From positions 98,572,501 to 98,636,500 of the forward strand of contig NC_060213.1 of the NCBI RefSeq assembly GCF_021130785.1: DNA of 64,000 nt, given 5' to 3'. Below the pieces are notes generated by a model that was not told the DNA's origin, searched no databases, and saw only the letters and a list, made by a program, of their open reading frames with translations. Every line of letters begins with the position of its first letter. Position 1 is the stretch's first letter. Positions 49,985 through 62,853 of the stretch are shown in pieces. The stretch comes from Homalodisca vitripennis. Its lineage: Eukaryota > Arthropoda > Insecta > Hemiptera > Cicadellidae. The position numbers and the translations under genes are program-made.

Positions 49985-50170
49985 AATGTAATCTTTAATA
50001 CCTTTCATAGTCGATGAATGGAAATTCACATACAAAGAGCGATAACTAACTTTAAACTATTTCGTTAAAGGGGTAATTTGACATAAAAGATACCCCACTT
50101 AGCCTAAGCTTCTTGAATAAATTAGGGATCATCAAAAGCGCTCAAAGTACAACCTTCCAAGAACATTTTA
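49985..50170 (-). pseudogene. Paralogous block delta, tract Z
   Basis: Shares acaaagagcgat(a/c), ttagcctaagct and flanking pieces with tract Z of alpha and gamma. In the minus frame it aligns codon for codon with gamma over about 20 codons (SFMSNYPFNEIV then two stops, then LSLFV). The stops mark it as dead. Confidence 0.5.
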
Positions 50171-50614
50171 TTTGTTAGCGTTTAGTTTAACTAAACTTAA
50201 AGAGTAGATAGCTGTATCTCAATTTGTATGCAGATGCTGATACCGTCAAATAATAAGTACTACGCGGGTGCACGGTAAGCAGTGTATTGAAGGTAGCAAG
50301 TCAAAATTCCTATTTAATTTTATTACATATTGCACGAGTAACGAATTTAAATATGTAACTCATTGGAAATACTATTTAAACACTGTTATTAAACCTAATA
50401 AAATGAACAAAGTTTTGAACGTTTGCACTTAAGTAACTGGTTTGCCTCAGTGGCATGAGTGTTCTATGACGCAAAACTAATGATAAACGAGTATCTTGAA
50501 ATGTTAAATGAACTTAGTTTTAAGAATTTCTCTTATACTAAAAGAAGAACACAAGCGCTGAATGTAGTTTCTTTTACAGAAGTAGTCTTTTTAAAGCAGA
50601 CGTGTGTATAAGTT

Positions 50615-50905
50615 TTCTTCATCGAGGCAAAGAAGCAAAATAATTAAAGCACTGGAAACATCGTAAACCTGAGGTAGATGCTTTTTTTAAAGTAATAGGC
50701 CTACTTATGTCTGTATTTTATTGGTTAGGACAGCAAGGCAAAATCAACTGTAGCACCATAAATATATTAGACCTGAATTGGATGTAAATAGTTTAAATGG
50801 ACACATTCAAATTGCAGTAGATTCTCAGTCCTATGTACGTACATATTTTTCTTTATCGGTACAACAATGCAAACTTAACTTATGTCACTAAATATGTCTT
50901 AAGCT
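50615..50905. repeat. Degenerate tandem tract, about 3 units
   Basis: Three loosely similar stretches (around 50625, 50730 and 50860) share a gca(a)ngcaaa core followed about 25-35 bp on by acctg/gctgga. They are downstream of tract Z of block delta on the minus strand. Similarity is low. Confidence 0.3.
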
Positions 50906-51400
50906 GGACGTAGAGATTACACAGGGGAGTAGTACATGGTTTGTGACCGAATTAGACGCTTGAACACCTACATGGGATGTATATATTTGCATTTTCGTCG
51001 ATGGAGGGGGGCGAGGCATCTGGGCAGATAAACTCTGCTGTGGCGTCGTAAATTAGATTAATTCCAAATAGAAGTGAATGATTTTACAAGCACAAATACT
51101 GAAATATTAACCAGTCAAAATTGTTTGTAACTTTTGAACCTCTTAACCATAGAAAAGTATCAGATATATACATACTTCTGTTTGAAAAACATCATAGAGG
51201 TCAAACATAACTGTCATAACTGTTTTTGAATAAAAAGATCCTTCAATCGTGAAATCCTTTAATGTTGAAATTAAATTGAAATCGTGTAACTGCTAATTTA
51301 CTACTAATATTGATAACCATACTATTACTAAATGGTCTACGTACAACCATTAAAAAAAAAAATAACCATGCCGTGAGTAAAAGATAGTAGTGTAATAAAA

Positions 51401-51461
51401 CACATTAAATTAGAAGTGTTTTTTAATTGCCACAAGGTAATTAGCCGATACTGAAATAAAT
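51401..51461. repeat. 60-bp direct repeat, second copy
   Basis: Matches 49520-49579. The same local sequence therefore joins two copied fragments at 49463-49579. Confidence 0.9.
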
Positions 51462-54029
51462 ACTTCCAGCATGCTATATCTAAAGTAGGTTTTAGTAAAA
51501 AGGTTCCAAACTTTGTAATCGGCTGTTTAGTGAGTTAATTAGAATTATAGACGGTAAAAATAAAATAATTAATAATACTCGAGTGAATAATCAAATAGAA
51601 GGGTATCACTAATCTAATGAAGTTTATGCGATTGCATTTTATACATATAGAAAAGTCACCAAGATCTAGTAGTTTTTTTCTTGACGAGCAAGTAGAACTA
51701 ACTCGATTCAGAGTAAACCGAATGAAAACAAGTAGTCTATATTATTTTTACGTTATCTGTCGAGGGAGGTAATTTTGAGAGCACCCTTTGGTTACTGGCA
51801 TAAATTTGAAAAAGTCTGTTTAACAATGAAAAATTTAACATTACATTTTGGTGGAGAAGAAGTAGATGAAAATTCGAATATTATTATTTTATTGGTTAAC
51901 AATTTTAGCATGAGTTTGCTCTCGACAGTGTATCATGGCAGGATTTAATTTATACATGACGCTGATAATTTGTATCATTTTATTCAACAAATTAAAAATA
52001 TAGAAATTGAGAGATTTTTTTTTTAAATACATACCATATTAGCATTTTCAAATTCCTTGTAATACTATGCTTCTAAAATAAAGATTTAGTATTTCTCAAC
52101 ACCCAAAATATACGAACAATGCGATTAATATCAAGTGAAGTATAATCAAGTAAACTTCAAGCTCTCCTAGTAAATTGATGATTAGTTCAATGAGCTTATG
52201 CTCAATAGAAGGCTTCTATTCGAATTATCTCTTTAATTGAAAAAGTTAAAGTTTGTTGTTGTATTTTTACTAAAAATTCATTATAATCTCTATATATCCA
52301 CACTGTTTAGTGGTTTAATTGTGCTTTTATTTCTCTTGTATTTTTTATTTTAAATGCATTAGAAATGCTATACATAAGGTAAATGTCAATTGCATAAAGA
52401 ACTGTCGTTTTGTGTTTTGGTTTTAGTGGGTTTGATGTTAATGACATGCTATTAAATGACAGTAACAATATTGTATATTTATACAAGAATTCTTTGCATG
52501 CATCCTAAGATAGATTTCAAAATGGACTTACATTGCTATTTAATTTGCTTTATGTAAAGGCTTAAAGATATTTGAAACGTGCATAAGACCGTTAGTTATT
52601 TTTTCTCATTTCAAGTAAGACGACTTATGGTCAGGATTTGAATTGTCTACCCAGTATATATAACTACAGCAATAAAAACTACCAACGAAGATTGGAATGT
52701 TTAACAATATACTTTAGTGACATCCCATATATAATAATTATTATAAAGCCTCTTAGCGGTGAGTTGAATTCAATACCTAGTAAATATTACTACTCTATTT
52801 TTTTAAAGTTTCTTGCAATATCAAATACAGTATGAGATTATCTCTTGAATATTAAAACTGCCAACCCTCTTTCTCCCACAGTTTTTAATCCCAATAGTCT
52901 TTAACGGCTCATGCTAATAAATAAATAACTTATTGAAGCTAGCAGTGGTCTTTATCACAGTGCCGTACATATTCTTGTTTCGTGATTATTTTAAATATCC
53001 CGATTAGACGTCTCCTTTATCTGTAAATCCTATCTCTCAAGAATTATGTAATCAAATGCTTTATTGAAAAAAACTTTATTTTAAGAGACGGTTACCATTT
53101 TTCACAATAACACATGTAAACTGAACACAACCCTAACAATCCCTTCATAATCTACCCCCTGTCAATTTCAATTGATGAAAGTTTAGTTCGAAGTCTATCT
53201 AAGGTGTTTTGATTTGGTGCTAAATTTATGAATTTCTGACATGATGTCTGTTTGAAGTGAATAATTCTTATATGTGAGCATAAGTATATTTGTAAGCCCT
53301 ATTTCATTTTATAAGATGGCCCATTAAAAGGTATCCAGCCGTCTCTTGACTCTTCAGCAGCCCAGAATAGTTTGGGTTGAACTTTCCTCGTTATGTACAA
53401 GGAACTTTTTCAGTAACATATTTTTATTTAGCATACGAAAAATAAATCGGAAACGTTCATTTTTAGAGATAAATCGCCATTGAGATAAATAAAATATCAT
53501 TATGGTAATAAGAGGGTGACTGACTCTCTCTGAATGGGGCAAAAACCTCGCCAGGAACCAAATATCATGCACGGGTCACTCATAGGTTTAGGTTTTGAGA
53601 CAGAGATAAATAATCAGCATAAAATGACACACTAATTAAATGATTTATGATAAGAAGTAATTTATAATTTTTTGTCATATAATTCATTAATAATCGCATA
53701 ATAGTGTTACTCAGATGATGATTTCTTGTAATTTAACTATTTCAAAAGCAGAATTTAATATGGGAAACTATTAAAGTATTACTTGTATTACTTAAAAAAA
53801 AAACATAAAAAATGCCATTAAAAATTCTTGTATTGCATAAAGTGAGTAAGTGTCATCAATACATATCTTTCAGTCAACCTCAAACATCTTTAATTTTGTA
53901 TAACTATATTAGTAGTATATTTTATGGTATTAGTTACATAATAGGTTTGTCATGTAGGTGATGGAACTTTTAAGGAGCCATTGCACATTAACAAGAATCG
54001 AGAGATTATAGCAGAGGAACCCTAGGTCT
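51462..54029. other. AT-rich spacer
   Basis: No recognised feature; short ORFs at 52638-52835 and 53354-53572 are unsupported. Confidence 0.35.
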
Positions 54030-54255
54030 ATTTGCAAAATGGCCGCCGCCATTGGGTAGTACAGAGGATCAAGCATTATCTGGGACACCGCTATCGGAGG
54101 CGCTGCCGTTTGAACGTCTTAGGAATGTTACCAAATAGGCGGTTACCTGCAGTATAGTGTACACCCCGAACGGGCGTTATACGACTCCCAGATAAGTACT
54201 GGCGAGCTTGTACCACTCTTAGTCAGGCGATAACATTTCATTTTCTCATACCTGA
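54030..54255. other. CpG-rich island of unknown nature
   Basis: About 225 bp that is markedly rich in C, G and CpG within very AT-rich surroundings. It starts with caaaatggccgccgccattg (YY1/Pho-like ATGGC-GCCAT pair) and contains a perfect 10-bp inverted repeat (ttatctggga 54076-54085, tcccagataa 54186-54195). One plus frame is open for about 88 codons with a single stop, Arg-rich and unrecognised. It could be a conserved regulatory element, an old promoter or a repeat fragment. Confidence 0.5.
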
Positions 54256-57200
54256 GACACTGAATCTTTACAGTGACAGGAACCTTCGATGTTGAATGGA
54301 ACTTAGAACCTTATTGGACGACGTTACAGATGGAATGTTTAAAAATCATGCAACCTACCTGCTACATAAATACATTGTATTTAATGCGAGTGCATATATT
54401 AGAAAAAAATATTTAAATTATTAAATTCTTACGTTTTATTTGGGGATTATTTTAAAGGAATAATTGTATTATGACACATTGGTTTCTAAGAGATATAACT
54501 TTTGTAGTCAATAGGATTTGACAAACTTGCCCATTAGAGAATATACATTGCAGAACTACAATGAAAATACCCGAAACGTTGTTTTATGTTGGTCTTTATT
54601 TAGTAAGTTCATAATACTAAAGAATGTTTAGGTGATAATAGTTCAAAGTGCTTCAAAACTAACAAATGGTGCAAAACAGAAATAATGTTAAATTACTTAA
54701 AGTAAAATTTAATATTTTACTTCTAAAAATATTTAATTCTTAATCTTTTACTTCTATCTTTATTCTGAATTAAGTATTTAATTAAAATGTCGTATCTCTT
54801 TAAATAAACATTGAAAAGCATTTCCATATGTTACATTTGCACGTTGTCTGAGTCAAATAACTTTTACTATATTTTTTATAATTATAATCTTACATTAGTA
54901 GAATTCACCTGAATAACCAAATAGGACATATTTATGAATAGTAATTTCTATTTTATAATTATTAATTTATATTAATAATTACACAACGAATTTAGATTTC
55001 CTCCTCAGCTGAGTCAAACATTTGCATTGAATCAATCATTATTGATCACTTTTTATTTAAGGATTATGATTTTACATACACATTAAGACTCGCTTCATTA
55101 GAGACTGAAACATTTTGAACCTGGTATATTTAATTAATTTAAATAGAAAAAATATGTGATGGTTGTAAATCCAGATATGCATGGTATAAATTTCAAAAGC
55201 AGATTAATCGTTGTATTATGTATTTCTGCCTCAAAGTTGTTGATTGGGCAGTAACACCTAAGTGGCCGTCAGTCTCATGTAACAATGATTCAATTATCAG
55301 AAAAGAAATAAAATTGGAAAGAAGTCTGTAAACGCTGCTCCAAAAAATAGTTATTTAGGTAAAACAAATTGATTTTGTGAACAATTGTAAGTAAAAATTA
55401 CTTAGTAATTTTAGTCTTTGGAATAATTTGGTTAAATTCCTATTATAATAAATACTAAAATTTATTCGGTAAATGTATATTCTTATATAGTTTTTAATTA
55501 CTAGTAAAAACTAACATCATTACTAGAACTGGTATGTTTAAACATAGATTATGAAAAATGATTTTTTCTATACATAAAAATTAAATCAAGAGTTACATGC
55601 ATTCGACTTTGATGAAAACATATGTGACTTTGTTACAAAACGAGATGCATAACAAAGCTTTTGTCATTTGATTGAAAATAAAAAACGCATTTTCTTTAAA
55701 AGTGTTACACATAATGCATAAACATGGCACAAACCTTTGTTTATTATACATTACATTGTTATAAAAATCCTTTTTATGATTAATTTTGTAATAAAACTTG
55801 TTGTTTGGTAGAATATTTATACAAATTGATCTACTGATTTTGAAACTAGACGGCTAAAATTTAGATTTTTGTTACTACTATAATAACGTATATTTTGATT
55901 CTAAAAGTGATTCATAAAATGGTTGTCTGTAGTTACCGTATCGTTATTGTTTAAGTAGAAGTAAAACAAAAACCATAGGTGTTTTCAATATGTAAATTTA
56001 GCAGTATTAATATGCTGAGTTGCCATTTATTTTCAATATGGCGGCCGTTTTAGTTTTTAAGATATTTACAATTATATTATTTATGAACCTAGTTACAAAA
56101 TCTACCTTATTTTTCCGACTTAGCTGGAAATACTATTTGAGATTCTAATTGCGCTTTAGCAGTTTCAATATTAAAATAATAGCAGTGTCACCCAAGACGA
56201 AAAATTACTTATTTTTCGAAGCGAATTGTCCAGGAATAGGAAAGCACAATGAATCAGAGCAAGCCAATGAAAGAGGAACACTGTCTACTACCATAAAATT
56301 TAAATTAATAAAAACCTCCGAATACTCAAAATCTAAGCGTCTTGAACCCTCAATTAGATTTTACTCCAAATTTTCAATAAATATTCCGGTTTAAATGCTC
56401 ATTTCTATTAAAAAGTTAGGTGTTTTAATGTCAATGGAATGGATCATAACACGTTTGACGTTTTTGAGATTTGTAACTAGATGTTTATCAGTTAAGTGAA
56501 ATGAGAAAAAGTATTAATTTACGAAGTTATGATCCAAATTAAAATTAAATATATTCTTTATTATTTCAGTTGTCTAATCCACTTCTTAGTTTACACGATT
56601 AAAAATGTAAATATTCATAATACAAAGTGTTAATAGTATTTGCTTCTTTATTTTAATAAACTCTATAATACCTAGTAAAACTGAGTAAATGCAATCCCAA
56701 AAATGAACGCTGAGTAAAGTTCAGGCATTAACAATACACTTTCACATTAGCTTATACAAGGTAGATACAAGCCGACTTAGAGTTAGTGTAGGAGGGATTG
56801 TGTTTATAATGGCCACCCTTTTAACACATTTCAGAAATAGATACGTCCACCCTCGGCAGTTCAATGAACTGAAGGTCAACATTAGAACAATATAGTAGTT
56901 GATTTCCTTAATTATATTTATTCACATGTAAAGGCAACGTGTCCGCCCTCATCAAAGTAAGTTGTCATAGATAATATTACACTTGCGATTTTCAATTTAG
57001 TATTTTCTAATAGCATGTATTCATTTCTAAAAGAATGATCAATAGTAAATTTTTATTACTAATCCAGAAAAGCTATTGTCGTTTGTTTTATTAATACATT
57101 TGATTTTCCAAAAACAATTATTATAAAACAGGCAGATATAATTAGAATTGTTACGTTGAAAAAAACCAAAATGTTAAAATAAATACAAGATAAATTTATA

Positions 57201-58345
57201 ACAAACTAAATGTTCTTCTCTAATCAGTATACAACTACGTTCTTAATTTCTTGGGTTGATATATTTATAATTACGACTGTATTACAATTTTAATTAAAAT
57301 ATCAAAAATACATAATATTTATTCAGAATTCATTAAATCTAACGTTCTATGTATACAGTTCATTGAAAGCTCATTGACAGTCGTTGTTAAGGTCATGAAG
57401 TGCTTCCAGAATTGTGTGAGGTACAACTGATTATAGGCCAACGTCGGTTTAGACGTAAGGCAATGTTGTAAAAATATATCAAAGCAAGAACGTAGTTGAA
57501 AGCAGGTTGAAATTAGGTAAATTACCCCTTGAAGTAGGCAAACCGTTATCTGATGTACGAGATATCACGAACTTTACAACAATTAAAAAAATGCAAAATT
57601 CTATTGAAGAAGGTAAAACATTTACTAACATAATATGAGTTTATTAAAAGCACAGGTAAATATTAGAATTGAGATATTCAGTAATAACGTATCTCACTTA
57701 GCAAGATTATATTTACGGCTTTATGTTTTAACAGTTTGAAATTTCTCTGCGTAACCTGTAATTGTTTTTGGTTGAGTTGGCCACTGTAACATTCACAGAG
57801 AGTAATAAAACATGACTGTGTTTACCCAGAGGTATCACTTCACTGGGCCTTTTTACATGCTGGAGCGAATATTTAAATATATTCTCACAGAAATGAACCA
57901 TTCTTTACATTTTTAACTGCATGTTATGACAATGTTAAATCTTAGTAAAGGATATACAGATCAAGATGGGCCACTAAAAAGGTTTCTGATTCATAAAGCA
58001 CAACACCCTGCACTTGAATCAGGGTTGTGAAGATTAACTAATAATCCAAGGTATATTTGCCAAATGTAAAGGTTATTATCAGAGAAAATAACATAATTTT
58101 AGGATTAATTATTAATAATTTTAAGTTGGATAATTGTTAACATCAAGGTGTCGCCTATTTATCTCCCTGGCAAGGGAAATTTAATAAAACATTACTATTT
58201 TCTTAAATAATTTTACAGTAATTACTTAATTATTATGACTAATATGCATTTAACAGTAGCATAACCTTTCCTAGTTAATTTTTTAAAGAGATTGTTTAAT
58301 TTTTTATTCCAAAATGTTAAAGGATTGATTTCTCCGTTACATGTT
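54256..58345. other. AT-rich spacer
   Basis: No gene is recognised. An 81-codon plus ORF (56149-56394) is not AT-codon-extreme but matches nothing I know. A second ATGGCGGCC motif lies near 56038. Confidence 0.35.
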
Positions 58346-58364
58346 CCTCGCCGTGACGGCGAGG
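58346..58364. repeat. Perfect 9-bp-arm palindrome
   Basis: cctcgccgtgacggcgagg: two 9-bp arms around one central base, GC-rich in AT-rich surroundings, about 45 bp before a dispersed insect-type repeat. It may be the terminal hairpin of that repeat. Confidence 0.8.
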
Positions 58365-58404
58365 TGATTTATCGGATTGTTCTTTAACACACATGGATTT
58401 TTTT

Positions 58405-58590
58405 ATCCCACTAATATTATAAATGCGAAAGTTTGAATGTTTGGATATTTGGATGTTTGGAGGTTTGTCCTCGAATCACGCTGAAACTACTATACGGATT
58501 GTGCTGAAATTTGGAACAGGTATATATCTTTTGTTCTGAATTAACATTTAGAGTGCTTTTTAGCACCCATAACACATTCATTTCATCAAA
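58405..58590. repeat. Dispersed insect-type repeat (aatattataaatgcgaaag family)
   Basis: Contains ctaatattataaatgcgaaa, a stuttered tttgga(t/g) tract (58431-58467) and cacgctgaaactac followed by cggatt and gaaattt(g)g. This combination is familiar from abundant insect interspersed repeats. The element class (LINE UTR, Helitron-like or SINE) cannot be fixed from one copy. Confidence 0.55.
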
Positions 58591-59791
58591 TAAAGTCGAA
58601 TTCAAATTGAAAAATTAGTTTGCTTACATTCGAATGTTATGATAAGAACGAAACATATTTTGACAGATTGACAGCTACAGTTCGACAAACTTTCTGAAAC
58701 ATCTGTTTACATTTGAATTTTATCAATAATAAGTAAACAGTGCTTGATCGGTAATGTAATGTAGATAGTAAATAAAACATTATTTTATTTACAACGGTGT
58801 ATTTACAAATTTTAAATTTATGTTAAAATTCATAAATTTGAATACTTTACAGAGATTCATTGAGCAATATCATCTGTGGAATAGAATTTAACAATAATAT
58901 TTTACTCGTTTTGTTCAGATACGTAATAAAAAAGAAGAGTCGTTATAAAATATGATTATGGCTTTAATTCAGGGAAACAAAAGATTATTAGTACTATCGA
59001 TTAGTACTGTATCAACATGTCCCCTTATTCTGTTTTTTAGGTATGTTCCTCGCACAGGCCAGTGGCCCATGAAGACAGGCAGAATAAGGCTTAAATGGGG
59101 ATAGGCCTTTACCTACAAAAATAATTTATAAAATTAGCCTATGCACATCAGAAACATAGTCGATGGCTGAACAGTCTTCACCTAAGCGTGCGTGAACGCT
59201 TTGTTTGGACAGACTTTTCTATTCGCTAACAAATAATGACTTGAGACTAGCCTGCAGTAGTGTTCCAGAAATTCAGATCAGTATAAATAAAAGTTTTTAA
59301 TAATCTAGAGAGGATTCGAATTTACCATTTTGATTCATTACTTTAGCTTTCTTCAAGTACTCAATTATAACTACCATGAGAATGCATTAATATGTACTAT
59401 CGTAATACTATCGTTAATATCTATATCAGAATGCAGATTGAATCTGCTAATTGTAATTAGAAAATCGTACACAAATATTTATCCTGAGAGCTAACATAAT
59501 CAGTTCTATACTGCGTGTATTCAGGTGTTGGCGTGGTTGGAATGTTCCGATAGTAATATTTACATGTTAAAGGATAGAAATGCAAACCCAAATTGTCATA
59601 ATCGTGTTATTATTTACTTGAGCGAAGATAAACTCATAATTGCTTCATTCTCTGACTTGAACTCCTTCTATATATATATAGAACATTGTTGTCATTTTGT
59701 AGTAAACAATTTTTTGAACAAACAATGGCTGTGGTTCCATGTTTCCACAACTTTATACTACTTAATTGAATGTATTATACGACTTATAACA

Positions 59792-59792
<1 letters not shown>
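58591..59792. other. AT-rich spacer
   Basis: Nothing firm. A 10-bp inverted repeat (ccttattctg, cagaataagg) spans about 59023-59090. Confidence 0.35.

Positions 59793-59840
<48 letters not shown>
59793..59840. repeat. (TA)n microsatellite
   Basis: About 24 TA units. The 107-codon ORF that ends in it owes its Tyr-Ile tail to the repeat. Confidence 0.95.
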
Positions 59841-59842
<2 letters not shown>

Positions 59843-60081
59843 TATTAAATTTTAATGTTATTTTGCTTCAAAAGCAATATTATTTTGTTTAGGTCGTAAG
59901 AACTCAATCTTCCCCATATAGTAAAAATTTCAATACTTACATAACTAGAGCCTTAAAAAACCATGTTAAACCAATGTTAACAAATATTTTCTATAACTTT
60001 AATGGTTCATATTTAAACTCGGGCGCTACAATTAGATAAACACCTAAGGAGTTTTATTATTTCTGTGACTACACTCATGAT

Positions 60082-60306
60082 GTGCTGTTATTAGAGAAAC
60101 AAGGAAGTTCACGAGGAAAATCAACTTTGGTATTAAAGAACAAGCAAGACCAAAGACCAAACAAAGCCGACTGGAGAGCTCTTGCCATGATACTTGAGGC
60201 AATATTGAATTTATCAAGGACCGGTCTCAACAATGTGTCTGTTGTGAGGTTCATTGCAACAAGCTTTTACATAAATCTATTGCTGAATAGCAAAGTCCAC
60301 TCTTAA
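60082..60306 (+). CDS. Unrecognised small ORF or exon
   Basis: A 74-codon plus ORF with a comparatively balanced composition (KQGSSRGKSTLVLKNKQD, then NKADWRALAMILEAILN, then VVRFIATSFYINLLL). An AG preceded by a T-rich stretch (ttattag, ending near 60094) could be a splice acceptor, so the true coding part may start there. I do not recognise it. It may be one exon of a larger gene or chance. Confidence 0.25.
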   Translation: MLLLEKQGSSRGKSTLVLKNKQDQRPNKADWRALAMILEAILNLSRTGLNNVSVVRFIATSFYINLLLNSKVHS

Positions 60307-61274
60307 AATCTTTAGAGTTGTAACTCGTCCTCAAACCTGTTGATTTAAGGTAATTTTAAAAAATAATCTGAATTATAAATGACTGTCCATCACGACTACA
60401 CACGCCTATTTTAAATGGTTTAATCGATGTGTTAATAATTTGTTATTTTTTAATTTTCTAAAAAGAATTTGGTTAATTTACGCAGTTTCCACGTAAATTT
60501 ACGTTTTTCACACGAATATTAAAATAGTAGATTAAATTAATTAAAAGTAAATTATACCAATTCGAGTACAAAATGATTTATTAATAAGATAATTTTGTTA
60601 AATTCACAAATTTTGTTTGATTTGTTTTCCCTTGTTGTTAAAAATTTATTTAAAACTAGCATTTCCCCGTGGTTTTGTAAGTAAGTTTAAAAATCCTTGT
60701 CTTTATCTTTTTAGTCAAATCACTTACTAGGTGGGCTTAGTTAGAGCTCTATTATACTGAATACACAGAATACAATTCTTTTGTTAATACAATACAGAAT
60801 ACAATCACCAATGTGCATATAATCAGGTACACATTTTTTCAGAGTTCATGGCTAACAGAATCAGATTTAAGTTATATTGTGTTTGGCTTTTATTTCATAT
60901 TTTTCGACAGTAGGATCATTTATAGTTCAATTGAAGTATATTTAAAAGGTCACAGTTAAGTTTTGCTTTGCCTCAATAAGGAGAAATGTAAGGTTATTTC
61001 TACTTAGGAAATCTACTTTCATCAAAAATAAATTCCTGTCCTTTTATTCTACTTCTAATCTATGATATTACCTCTGCATTTTGGCCTTGTCGTCCCACTT
61101 AATGAAATAAATACTGATATAAGAAGAACTGAGATGGCTACCATATCAAAATAGTTCATTGCTATTTAAACTAGTTACGGTACAGGAATTTAATTTAGCT
61201 TCTTCCTGCTACAATGAAAATGTATACGTATCTAGGGGTCTAAAAAAGACAGACTAAAATTTTTTGACAGTAAA
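60307..61274. other. AT-rich spacer
   Basis: Nothing recognised. Confidence 0.4.
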
Positions 61275-61640
61275 ACATTATTCATTTATTTATTCATAAC
61301 GTAAATTTTTGAAAACCAATTTTAGTAACTTTAGGTGTTCATATAGCATGAGCTATATAGGCCTACCACTGTTGCAATAGGAAGTATTTACAGCAACATG
61401 TGATAATGCTTTTTGTCTCCCACGATATTGAACTGTATCAAAGCGGTTGTGGAGAGAGGATCAGGCGGGATTGATTTCCCTTTGAGATCCGCATTTAGGT
61501 CCGCTGTTAGGTTATTCCATACGGCTACGCGCCGTTGACTCCTTTGTACCAGTATCAAGTTAATCTCAAGCGCAGTCGAAAATGTAAGTCAAAGAAGTTG
61601 CAGTTTCATTGTCAGGTGTTCCAAAAGCATTCGTAGGTCT
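61275..61640 (-). mobile_element. LINE 3' fragment: ORF2 C-terminus plus tail
   Basis: Read on the minus strand, 61420-61640 is open apart from one TGA and encodes FSTALEINLILVQRSQRRVA followed by VWNNLTADL, resembling the conserved ORF2 C-terminal motif of CR1/Jockey elements ((V)-W-N-x-L). About 200 bp on, a gaataaataaatgaataatg run (61275-61302) looks like the simple-repeat 3' tail. The body is lost by 5' truncation. Confidence 0.5.
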
Positions 61641-62844
61641 AATTTTATGTTGTATGCTTTCGTAAACTACCTCTAATTGCAGTAAATGCAGTACTTTTAC
61701 TTAGATTAAGTTTTCTTCTTATTGAAATATTTTATCTACTTGACCTATTTTATAGAATACAAGGTAGAAGAACGCCTCACTACGTGTCGTAACAGGCTTC
61801 GCTGAGGTTGCATGTAAAATTACAATATCTAGCTTATTAAATGCTTGAAATGACCTGTGGATAGGTAGACATACAGACAGTGATAAAAATAGGTTTAAAC
61901 GAAAATTACGCATAATAATACTCATTCATATAGGACTGAAGTGAATTCAAGTCTACATATGAAATCTTTTTTGACATATCTTGCCGGATAATACATTTAC
62001 ATTGAAAATTAAACTGGGTTTCACTACAATTTGATGTATGTTTCAACAGTTACGTTACATGTGTTAATATAATACATGTATACAACTTTTATATTGTATA
62101 TTGAGTTTGTTACACATTTTTTTATTAATTTATATTTTCTCGCTGACATCATGGTTACCCATAACACCAATGTAAATAATATTATGACTATTTTATTAAT
62201 AGTCTGTGATTCCTACAGGCCCAAACATGAGTGTGAAGGTAAGTGGAATTTAATAAGTGACCCAATCAAAGATTATATAACATGTATAACATGGACAGAA
62301 AATCATATCAATGTTTTTTTAGTTCAATTTCAGTCAGTAGAAGTAACAGCAAAGATCCGCTGAACCAATAATATGTCCACTCTCACAGCCGCTGGCAACA
62401 CTGAGTTTTGATGGTCACTACAAAAACGATTATTCCATGTAGTGTAATGATGTATATTATCTATTATAAATGTTTTTAGTACCTTCCATACAGTGCATAT
62501 CCAGATCTTATGTATATAAAATAACCCTCCATAGCTGAAGCTAGAAGATTGATTTTATAGCTAATTATAATAATAAAATAGTAATAGACAAACATTAAAT
62601 GAGTTATTTTACAATGATTGTTGACAAACCTGAGCAATCAATGCTCAACTTGTCAAACATGATTTGAGATTAATTAACCACATTTTGGTCTGTTAATAAA
62701 TAAAACTGTGTGATTTATTGGCTGATCGTTAGCAAAGTCACTTCAGAAACTGGAAAATTTAATTTATGTATGTTTGTCCGCACGATATAACATGAATGGC
62801 GCAAGTTATATGCTTATAACTTATTTTGTTTTATAAATATTCGA
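61641..62844. other. AT-rich spacer
   Basis: A 95-codon plus ORF (62076-62363) is not recognised. No repeat is seen. Confidence 0.35.
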
Positions 62845-62853
62845 GTCTTTGTA

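Noticed and set aside
59525..59848. 107-codon plus ORF
   Set aside because: Its tail is the TA microsatellite and the remainder has no recognisable similarity or codon signal.
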